Source of the DNA: Alphaproteobacteria bacterium
GTDB taxonomy: Bacteria > Pseudomonadota > Alphaproteobacteria > Rhizobiales > Aestuariivirgaceae
Direction of reading: 5' to 3'
Length of the DNA: 12,337 bases
NCBI GenBank assembly: GCA_024639035.1
Contig: JAHEJE010000045.1
Span: 1-12,337 of the forward strand
Part shown: positions 1-6,780 of the stretch, piece by piece
Numbering within the stretch: position 1 is the stretch's first letter
How the letters are laid out: each line of letters starts with the position of its first letter
Translations under genes and position numbers: made by a program
Notes under the pieces: model-generated
What the model was told of the DNA's origin: nothing
What the model saw: only the letters and a program-made list of their open reading frames with translations
Database searches by the model: none

Positions 1-19
1 TACTATGCGGCAGCTTTGC

Positions 20-33
20 GGTGTTTCGACACC
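20..33 (-). other. small hairpin after the last operon gene
   Basis: A perfect 5-bp inverted repeat (GGTGT / ACACC) with a 4-base loop lies 21 bases past the stop codon of the terminal phosphotransferase gene. It could end the transcript or protect its 3' end. No run of T follows on the minus strand (the next bases read CGCAAAGC), so it is not a convincing intrinsic terminator. The operon might continue beyond the left edge. Confidence 0.25.
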
Positions 34-54
34 ACCCATGCGGCCATTTGGAAT

Positions 55-999
55 TCAACCGCCATTCGGCCCCTTACCTACTGAATTCACATGCCAGCGG
101 AAATCAGGCGTTGCCATCAATTTCTTACAACGATCGAAACGGCCCGTGGAGTAGACCCAGAAATCTTCCGCAGGGTTGTTGTTGGCGTGCTGAATGAGAC
201 CCCACAAGGTCCAAAGAAGGTCGCACATTGCCTTGTAGATGATAATGCGGCCACGTTCATCAGGGCGCGGCTCGCCGCCGAAATAGGTCCGGACCATCTC
301 TTCGTCCTGGGCCTCGTCAAATTCTGCCTCGACAGACAGATCGCCGAGGTCCCACATTGGATCGTTCATGCCCGAGTATTCCCAGTCGACGATCCACATG
401 CGTTCGCCGGTGTCGAGGAAGTTCTCGCACAGGGGATCGCAGTGGCACGCGGCACTGGGCAGCGGATGCGCCTCAAGGGCGCGCCGCACGTTCTCTGCTT
501 CAGTCAGCACATCATGGTATCCGTCCGGCAAGTCCACAGTCTTGCCGGCTAGAAGCCCAAGATATTCGTCGATCATCGAAAAAAGTTCGAACCGGAAGTT
601 GAACCTTGCGTCTGAGCTGTGCAGCATCTTGAACGCTGCACCTGCCCGCGCAGGGGAACCGGCAGTCGTCCTGAAAAGGTCAGGTGTCATGGTGGCGGCA
701 CCGTCAATGAACCTGGCCACAATGATGCCGCTTTCGGCATCTGCATGAATGACTTCAGGGCTCACGCCAGCTCGCGCCGCCTCGCGTGCCGCCTGGGCTT
801 CATCCGCTCGGTTTATGTACTCTTCGGTACCTATGCCGGGAAGACGCAGGCACCAGGAAGCATTCTTGTTTGACACACGGAACACCAGGTTGGTAAGGCC
901 GCCAAGCCGCTCGATCCGAGCCGTGGCTGGATCAATGTCACTCAGTGCCGGAAGACCTGCCAGGGTTGCACGTGCCTGTTCGATCGAGTCATCCGTCAT
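55..999 (-). CDS. choline/ethanolamine kinase-like phosphotransferase (kinase A)
   Basis: This 314-residue cytoplasmic protein is of the APH/choline kinase fold and should transfer phosphate from ATP to a hydroxyl, most likely of an amino alcohol. A glycine-rich loop LGGLTN sits at residues 32-37. The Brenner motif is H186-C-D188-PLCE-N193, with D188 the expected catalytic base. The metal-binding D205 begins DWEYSG (205-210), a form typical of choline kinase/LicA-type proteins. Arg52 (LRLPG) stands where many relatives have the ATP-contacting basic residue. The start is well fixed: AAGGAG at 1008-1013 lies 8 nt before the ATG. The gene begins 15 nt after the stop of the preceding dehydrogenase and is the last gene of the operon seen here. 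It is a clear paralogue of the product of 5883-6767: DW/DFEY, the AEFD.AQ segment and the TYFG/VYFG end all align. The substrate is not determined by sequence; an aminoglycoside phosphotransferase role is unlikely in this context. Confidence 0.85.
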   Translation of the reverse strand: MTDDSIEQARATLAGLPALSDIDPATARIERLGGLTNLVFRVSNKNASWCLRLPGIGTEEYINRADEAQAAREAARAGVSPEVIHADAESGIIVARFIDGAATMTPDLFRTTAGSPARAGAAFKMLHSSDARFNFRFELFSMIDEYLGLLAGKTVDLPDGYHDVLTEAENVRRALEAHPLPSAACHCDPLCENFLDTGERMWIVDWEYSGMNDPMWDLGDLSVEAEFDEAQDEEMVRTYFGGEPRPDERGRIIIYKAMCDLLWTLWGLIQHANNNPAEDFWVYSTGRFDRCKKLMATPDFRWHVNSVGKGPNGG

Positions 1000-1007
1000 C
1001 GTGATTG

Positions 1008-1013
1008 CTCCTT
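1008..1013 (-). promoter_or_regulatory. ribosome binding site of kinase A
   Basis: AAGGAG on the minus strand lies 8 nt upstream of the ATG at 999. It overlaps the region just after the TAG of the upstream dehydrogenase (1015-1017), and it fixes the start of kinase A. Confidence 0.7.
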
Positions 1014-1014
1014 G

Positions 1015-3441
1015 CTAGGCTTTCAGCCGTTCCATGCGTGGATCATAGAGGCAGCGCGGCGTCATCGTGGCTGCGTAAGTCTTGCCAAAGGCTTCGACCT
1101 CATATTGACCAGTCGGTTCGCAGTCTGCCGGCAGGAGTGCGAATGCAATTGTGTGTCCGACAGCATAACCGTAGCCGGCGCTCGAAACATAACCCAGAAG
1201 CTTTCCGTTTCGCGTCACCGGTTCACCGCCATGCAGCGGCGCAAAATCGTTCATCGAGAACGTCACCAGCCGGCGTTGGCGGTTTGCCTTGCTGATCCGC
1301 TGCAATGCCTGGCGGCCAATGAAGTCAGGTTTGTCTAACGCCACGCAAAAGCCTAGGCCGGCCTCGTACGGATTGACCTCCGGACCGATGTCGCTCGACC
1401 AATACAGGTAACCCTTTTCCAGACGACAGGCTTCGAGTGCCCTATATCCGGCGTTGGCGATGCCGTGCCCGGTACCCGCCTGCCACAAGGTTTCATAGAC
1501 GTGACCGGCAAATTCCTGCGGAATATAGAGTTCCCAGCCGAGTTCGCCGACATAGCCGATGCGCACAGCTAGGACCCGGGCGTTGCCGACCTCGATCTCT
1601 GCAGCCGACAGGAACGGCAACGCGGCGTTGCCGACATCGTCGTCGGTAACCGACTGCAGGACGTCACGCGCCTTCGGTCCGCAAAGGTTGAGGGTCGTCC
1701 ACTGCGTAGTCACATCGCGAAGCCGAATCGAGCTATCGCCTGGTAGGCTGCGCTCGATCCAGTTCCGGTCGCGCACGGCGAAACCCGAGCCGGTTACGAT
1801 CACAAAGTAGTCTTGACGGATATGGACGATGGTAAGGTCGGCTTCGATGCCGCCGTGCTCATTGCACAGTTGGGTATACACGGCGCGGCCGGGTTTGTCC
1901 GGAACGCGGTTTGCAGCGATCCGGTCGAGAGCGGCGTGTGCGCCAGGCCCGGTCACTTCAAACTTCGAGAACGACGCCTGGTCGATCAGGGCGACCCGGT
2001 TGCGAATGGCATCGCATTCTGCACCGACTGCCGTGAACCAGTTCGGCTTGCCCTCGAAGCTCGAAACGTCGACAGGCTCGGTGCCCGGCGGTGCAAACCA
2101 GTTGGGTCTTTCCCAGCCAAATTTTGATCCAAAAACCGCACCGGCCGCCTGCAATCGGTCATAGAGCGGTGACCGCCTCAGGCCCCTGCCCGCGGTTGCC
2201 TCTTCGCCTGGCCAGTGGATCTTGTAGTACGCGGCGTAGGCCTCGATCGCCCGTGCATCCAGGTAGCGCGACTGTGAATGCAGTTTGCCAAAGCGGCGCG
2301 CATCGAAGGCCCAAAGGTCCATACCGGGGTCGCCCTGGAGTATCCAGTTGGCCATGGCCTGGCCGGCTCCTCCCGATGCGGCGATGCCTGCAGTGAACCC
2401 GCAAGCAACGAAGAAGTTGTCCAGCTCCGGAGCAAGCCCCATGATGGGCTCGCCATCGGCCGAGACCGGAATGGGACCATTGATGACCGTCTGGATTCCG
2501 ACCTCATTGAGCACCGGCAACCTTTCCGTTGCCGGCAACGCGAAGAGTTCAAGTCGATCCATGCTTGGCGCAAACAGTTCCCTGCCGAATTCCAGCGGTG
2601 GCCTGGCGCGCCAGCAAGCCCTGGTGCCCTCTTCCCAACCGCCTATGGCAAAGGCACCGGTGTCTGGCTTGAGATAGAAGTTCTTGTCGGGGTCTCGCAG
2701 CGTCGTCAGCGACTTGTCGAAATCGAGTGTCTTCTCGGTCAGGAAGTACTGGTGCTCCACGACGCCGGCGGCGAGCGGCACGCCCGCCATTTCGCCGACG
2801 CGCTTTGCCCACAGGCCGGCGCAATTGACCACAATTTCACAGGCAATATTCCCATGGTCGGTCACAACGGCTGTAGCCCGCCGCCCGTCCACACAGATGC
2901 CAGTTACCGTTACGCCTTCTTCTATTACGGCTCCCGCTGCGCGGGCCGCCTTGGCATAAGCCTGGGTCAGGGCATAGGGATCGATGTATCCGTCGTCCGG
3001 TATGAAAGCGGCTCCTTCAACACCCTGGATGTCGATATAAGGGAACAGCCGCTTTGCCTCTTCAGCCGACAATGCCTCGCACTCGACGCCAAAGCTCTTT
3101 GCCTGGCTCATGGAACGCCTGATCTCACTCCAGCGCTCTGGGCTGGCCGCAAGCCTGAGCGAGCCGACCTTCCTCCAGTCAATCTGGGCGCCCGCCTCCG
3201 CTTCCAGCCGGTCGAACACCGAAACCGAGTTCTGCATCAACCGGGTGAGGTTGCGCTTGCCTCTCAACTGGCCAACCAAGCCGGCCGCGTGCCAGGTGCA
3301 GCCGTTGGTGATCTGGGATTTTTCCAGCAGCAACACGTCCGCTTCGCCGGCGCGTGCCAGATGATAGGCCACCGATGTCCCGATGGCACCGCCGCCGATG
3401 ATGACGATTCTCGCCTGGCGGTCCGCAGAAAGTGGTGTCAT
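1015..3441 (-). CDS. FAD-dependent oxidoreductase with GcvT domain, dimethylglycine/sarcosine dehydrogenase-like (dehydrogenase A)
   Basis: This 808-residue protein has the layout of dimethylglycine/sarcosine dehydrogenases, which oxidise an N-methyl group with FAD and hand the carbon to tetrahydrofolate as 5,10-methylene-THF. The N-terminal DAO domain spans about 10-370, with the dinucleotide motif GGGAIG at 16-21. W50-H51-AAGL is the motif in which the family's His carries covalently bound FAD. H230 in the VEHQY segment matches the conserved active-site His region. A linker domain (FAO_M type) with the GWERPNWF segment at 442-449 is followed by the aminomethyltransferase (GcvT) domain at about 475-695. 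There GGIEADL (530-536) places Asp535 at the position of the GcvT Asp that contacts folate. A GcvT C-terminal domain covers about 705-800. Full length for the family, and no signal peptide. The start overlaps the stop of the upstream paralogue as ATGA, so translation is probably coupled. At 269 it has Trp (GGWEEG) where the paralogue has Tyr, suggesting a different substrate. The exact amine is unknown. Confidence 0.88.
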   Translation of the reverse strand: MTPLSADRQARIVIIGGGAIGTSVAYHLARAGEADVLLLEKSQITNGCTWHAAGLVGQLRGKRNLTRLMQNSVSVFDRLEAEAGAQIDWRKVGSLRLAASPERWSEIRRSMSQAKSFGVECEALSAEEAKRLFPYIDIQGVEGAAFIPDDGYIDPYALTQAYAKAARAAGAVIEEGVTVTGICVDGRRATAVVTDHGNIACEIVVNCAGLWAKRVGEMAGVPLAAGVVEHQYFLTEKTLDFDKSLTTLRDPDKNFYLKPDTGAFAIGGWEEGTRACWRARPPLEFGRELFAPSMDRLELFALPATERLPVLNEVGIQTVINGPIPVSADGEPIMGLAPELDNFFVACGFTAGIAASGGAGQAMANWILQGDPGMDLWAFDARRFGKLHSQSRYLDARAIEAYAAYYKIHWPGEEATAGRGLRRSPLYDRLQAAGAVFGSKFGWERPNWFAPPGTEPVDVSSFEGKPNWFTAVGAECDAIRNRVALIDQASFSKFEVTGPGAHAALDRIAANRVPDKPGRAVYTQLCNEHGGIEADLTIVHIRQDYFVIVTGSGFAVRDRNWIERSLPGDSSIRLRDVTTQWTTLNLCGPKARDVLQSVTDDDVGNAALPFLSAAEIEVGNARVLAVRIGYVGELGWELYIPQEFAGHVYETLWQAGTGHGIANAGYRALEACRLEKGYLYWSSDIGPEVNPYEAGLGFCVALDKPDFIGRQALQRISKANRQRRLVTFSMNDFAPLHGGEPVTRNGKLLGYVSSAGYGYAVGHTIAFALLPADCEPTGQYEVEAFGKTYAATMTPRCLYDPRMERLKA

Positions 3442-3447
3442 GCCCGT
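3432..3447. repeat. 16-bp exact repeat, copy at the dehydrogenase B/A junction
   Basis: GTGGTGTCATGCCCGT occurs here and again at 11065-11080, in the divergent promoter region. This copy contains the ATGA stop/start overlap of the two dehydrogenase genes. It may be chance or a second regulator site inside the operon. Confidence 0.5.
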
Positions 3448-5879
3448 ACCCGCTCGCCTTCAGGATCATAGAGTGGAGCCAGATGTATCTTTGCCGGAAT
3501 AGCCCGCTTGGCAACAACAAGCTCGTATGAGCCGGATTGCAGATAGTCGTCGTTTACGCCTTCAGGATTGCGGACATAGCCAAGCCCGATGGACTTGCCG
3601 AGCGTGTAACCGTAACCGCCACTTGTCAGATAGCCTGCAAACTCGCCATTCCTCAGGATCGTCTCGCGACCAAGAAGGACGGCATCGGGATCATCGACGG
3701 TGAAACAGGCAAGTGACTTCCTGGCAATCGAGTTGGCCGCCTTTTCCGCCGCGGCGCGGCCGAGGAACGGGACATCCGACTTGAGCTTCACCGCCCAGCC
3801 AAGACCAGCTTCGAATGGACTGTCATTCGGCGTGATGTCGGAACTCCAGGCGCGATAACCCTTCTCCAGACGCAAGGATTCCAGGGCTCGGTAACCGACT
3901 GGTGCTACGCCATGGTCGCGGCCTGCCGCCATCAGCGCGTCAAAGACTTCACCCGTAGCCCCAAGTGGTACATGCAGTTCCCAGCCAAGTTCGCCGACAT
4001 AAGTCACACGCAAGGCACGTACTGGGTGACCACCAATGGAGATCTCTCGCACGTGCGCAAATGGAAAAGCTGAGTTTGAGCAATCGTCGGTGGTGACAGC
4101 CTGCAGGATGTCACGGGCCCTTGGCCCCATCAGCGATAGTGTACCATATTGCTCAGTCACGTCGGTCAGGCTCACGTTCAGCCCGCTCGGAATATGATCG
4201 CGAATCCAGGCACTGTCGTGCACACGGAAACCGGTGCCGGTGACAACATAGAAATGATCGTCGGCCAGCCGTGCAACAGTCAGGTCGCACTCGATGCCAC
4301 CGCGTGTATTGAGCAGTTGGCTATAGGTGAGCCGCCCGGCCGGTTTGCCGACATTGTTGGCGCAGATCCATTGCAGCGCCTGTTCGGCATCTTTGCCTGC
4401 AACCTCGAATTTTGCAAACGACGACTGGTCGAAAATCCCTGCCGCTTCGCGCACCAATCGATGCTCTTGGCCCACTGTATCGAACCAGTTTTGCCGGCCC
4501 ATCGAGTGGATGTCGCGCACATCATCGCCCTCCCGGGCAAACCAGTTGGGACGCTCCCAGCCAAGCTTGGAGCCGAATACAGCCCGGTGCGCTTTCAATC
4601 GGTCATAAAGCGGTGAAACAATTCGTGGTCGGCCGCTCAGGTATTCCTCGTGCGGAAAACCGATCGTGTAGTGCTTGCCGTAAGCCTCAAGGGTTCGATC
4701 GCAGACCCAGTCGCGATCCCTGTACATATCGGTAAACCGGCGGATGTCCACCACCCACAAATCCATCGGTGCTTCGCCGTCAGTCACCCATTGCGCGAGC
4801 ACCCATCCGGCTCCACCGCCGGAGGCTATGCCGAAAGCGTTGAAGCCGGCGCCGACATACATGTTGGCGCATTCAGGAGCGGACCCAAGGATGAAGTTGC
4901 CGTCGGGCGTGAAACTCTCCGGTCCATTGATCATCTGTTTGACGCCGGTCTCCTCGAGGGCCGGGATACGGGCGATCGCCTGTTCCAGGTGCTGCTCAAA
5001 GTGATCCCAGTCGTCCTCGAAGAGCTGGAACGAGAACTCGTTCGGCACATCGCCGGTCGTCCAGGCAATTGGGTTCTGTTCATATCCGCCCATGACCAGG
5101 CCGCCGACTTCCTCCTTGAAATAGGTGAACCGGTCAGGATCGCGCACCGTCGCGGTCTCCGGCGTGAGGCCATCGATCGTCTCGGTTATGATGTACTGAT
5201 GCTTGACCGGCTGGAGCGGAACATTGATCCCAGCCATCGTCCCGACCTGGCGCGCCCACTGGCCTGCACAATTGACGACCTTTTCACAACCAATCCTGCC
5301 ATTGCTGGTTTCAACCGCTGTGATGCGGCCATTCTCGAGTTCGAAACCGGTCACCTGCACGCCTTCAAACAAGCGCGCACCGTGCATGCGTGCACCTTTG
5401 GCCAGCGACTGGGTAATGTCCGACGGGCTGGCCTGGCCGTCCGTTGGCAGGAAAGAGGCGCCGACAAGGTCGCTGACGTCCATGAGGGGCCACATGGCCT
5501 TGACTTCAGACGGCGACAGCAAATGCATGTCCAGACCGAAGCTGCCGGCGGTCGTTGCCAGACGCTTGTACTCGATCCAGCGATCTTCGTTACAGGCAAG
5601 GCGCAGACAGCCAGTCATCTTCCAGCCAGTTTCGAGGCCGGTCTCACTCGCCAAACGGGAATAAAGGTCCACAGAATATTTCAGTACCTGGGTGATCGAA
5701 GCCGATGAGCGCAATTGACCCACCAGGCCTGCGGCGTGCCAGGTCGATCCTCCGGTTAGCTGTCCCTGTTCCAGCAGGACAACCTCGGCCTTGTGGTCTC
5801 GGGCAAGGTGGTAGGCGGTGGAGCATCCGATGATTCCACCACCTATGACGACGATTTCGGCACGTTCAGGAAGGTTCAT
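3438..5879 (-). CDS. FAD-dependent oxidoreductase with GcvT domain, dimethylglycine/sarcosine dehydrogenase-like (dehydrogenase B)
   Basis: This 813-residue paralogue of the next gene in the operon has the same domain order. The FAD-binding DAO domain spans about 8-365, with GGGIIG at 13-18. STWHAAGL puts the probable flavinylated His at residue 48, and VKHQY puts the conserved active-site His at 227. The middle domain is followed by GWERPNWF (440-447). A GcvT folate domain covers about 475-690, with GGIECDL placing Asp532 at the folate-contacting position, and a GcvT C-terminal domain covers about 700-805. It is expected to be cytoplasmic and to demethylate a secondary or tertiary N-methylamine, forming methylene-THF. 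Translation starts 3 nt after the stop of kinase B; AAAGGG at 5887-5892 lies 7 nt from the ATG and serves as ribosome binding site. It carries Tyr266 in GGYE where dehydrogenase A has Trp. The family is sure; the choice among dimethylglycine, sarcosine and another methylamine is open. Confidence 0.88.
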   Translation of the reverse strand: MNLPERAEIVVIGGGIIGCSTAYHLARDHKAEVVLLEQGQLTGGSTWHAAGLVGQLRSSASITQVLKYSVDLYSRLASETGLETGWKMTGCLRLACNEDRWIEYKRLATTAGSFGLDMHLLSPSEVKAMWPLMDVSDLVGASFLPTDGQASPSDITQSLAKGARMHGARLFEGVQVTGFELENGRITAVETSNGRIGCEKVVNCAGQWARQVGTMAGINVPLQPVKHQYIITETIDGLTPETATVRDPDRFTYFKEEVGGLVMGGYEQNPIAWTTGDVPNEFSFQLFEDDWDHFEQHLEQAIARIPALEETGVKQMINGPESFTPDGNFILGSAPECANMYVGAGFNAFGIASGGGAGWVLAQWVTDGEAPMDLWVVDIRRFTDMYRDRDWVCDRTLEAYGKHYTIGFPHEEYLSGRPRIVSPLYDRLKAHRAVFGSKLGWERPNWFAREGDDVRDIHSMGRQNWFDTVGQEHRLVREAAGIFDQSSFAKFEVAGKDAEQALQWICANNVGKPAGRLTYSQLLNTRGGIECDLTVARLADDHFYVVTGTGFRVHDSAWIRDHIPSGLNVSLTDVTEQYGTLSLMGPRARDILQAVTTDDCSNSAFPFAHVREISIGGHPVRALRVTYVGELGWELHVPLGATGEVFDALMAAGRDHGVAPVGYRALESLRLEKGYRAWSSDITPNDSPFEAGLGWAVKLKSDVPFLGRAAAEKAANSIARKSLACFTVDDPDAVLLGRETILRNGEFAGYLTSGGYGYTLGKSIGLGYVRNPEGVNDDYLQSGSYELVVAKRAIPAKIHLAPLYDPEGERVRA

Positions 5880-5882
5880 TCC

Positions 5883-6767
5883 TCAACCCTTTCCGTAAGT
5901 CGAACGGTAGGCATCAAGAGCAGCGTCCAGACGGTCCAGATTTTCCTGGGTGTAGGCTTCATAGTCGACGCCAGGGGTCTCGAGATGCAGCTCGGAGACC
6001 ATGCTCCACATGGCTTCGCGCAAAAGCGAAGCACATTGCATTGCGGCGTGGCTCTGGCGCAGCGCATTGTCCGGCGCCTTTCCGAAATAGACAGTCAACA
6101 GTTCGTCTGCCTGGGCGGCGTCAAACTCGGCGTTGGATGCAACTCCGGCGAGGTCGAACATGGGCGTGGAAAAGCCTGCATACTCGAAGTCGATCAGCCA
6201 CAACTTGTCACCGTCATCCATGAAGTTGGCGGGCAACAGGTCGTGATGGCCATAGACGATCGGCAAGGGAATTTGGGCGGCTTCCATTTCAGCCGAGAGG
6301 TCCAGAAAGCCTGGCAGGTGCTCGATCATGCGGCTGCCGCCCTGCCTTAGCGTGTGGGCATAGTCACGGATGACGTGGAAAACCCAAAAGATGAAACCCG
6401 GGCCGCTTACATGCACCGGCATGCTGTTGTGAAAGCGGGCCACTGTGTCGGCGATGCGCGCGATATTCGCTCTTACATCAGAAGCTTCGTAGGTCTTGGC
6501 GGCGATGAACCTAGAGATCATCACGCCGGGCTCGGCATAGACCAGTTCCGGTGCAAAACCGGCTGCATGGGCTGCCCGGGTGGCCATGATCTCACGGTCG
6601 CGAAATACGTGATGAAACGGGAAGTCTCTGCCGAAACGCACGACAAACCTTTCACCGGCGTGGGTGACGGTGAAGCTTTCGTTCGAAAGCCCCCCCTTCA
6701 GCGGTTCCCAGGTGACGGGTGAAGTCCAGTACTCAAGTGCCTCAATTCGCGCGCTTACATCCGACAT
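5883..6767 (-). CDS. choline/ethanolamine kinase-like phosphotransferase (kinase B)
   Basis: This 294-residue protein of the APH/choline kinase fold presumably phosphorylates the hydroxyl of an amino alcohol with ATP in the cytoplasm. Visible motifs are a nucleotide-loop equivalent KGGLSNESF at 24-32, Arg44 in VVRFG, and the Brenner motif H174-H175-D176-LLPA-N181 (catalytic D176). The metal-binding D193 lies in IDFEYAG, and PMFDLAG follows at 202-208. These are closer to the textbook choline-kinase form (HxDLLxxN) than those of paralogue kinase A, which has HCDPLCEN. The ATG at 6767 is preceded by AAGGGAG (6774-6780) with a 6-nt spacer, and the gene starts 13 nt after the permease stop. It sits between the transporter and dehydrogenase B, so its substrate is probably the imported compound or an early product. 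LicA-like choline kinase is possible, but no LPS phosphocholine genes are nearby to support that role. Confidence 0.85.
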   Translation of the reverse strand: MSDVSARIEALEYWTSPVTWEPLKGGLSNESFTVTHAGERFVVRFGRDFPFHHVFRDREIMATRAAHAAGFAPELVYAEPGVMISRFIAAKTYEASDVRANIARIADTVARFHNSMPVHVSGPGFIFWVFHVIRDYAHTLRQGGSRMIEHLPGFLDLSAEMEAAQIPLPIVYGHHDLLPANFMDDGDKLWLIDFEYAGFSTPMFDLAGVASNAEFDAAQADELLTVYFGKAPDNALRQSHAAMQCASLLREAMWSMVSELHLETPGVDYEAYTQENLDRLDAALDAYRSTYGKG

Positions 6768-6780
6768 CCAACGCTCCCTT

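Noticed and set aside
55..999. Aminoglycoside resistance phosphotransferase
   Set aside because: The fold is shared, but the DWEYSG form and the operon context point to choline/ethanolamine-type kinases; nothing suggests antibiotic resistance.
2278..3471. Open frame of 397 codons on the plus strand
   Set aside because: It lies wholly antisense to dehydrogenase A and the junction with B, has no recognisable domain, and is the usual mirror frame of a GC-rich gene.
4650..5708. Open frame of 352 codons on the plus strand
   Set aside because: It is antisense to dehydrogenase B, whose domains and motifs are unmistakable; the antisense product shows no family features.
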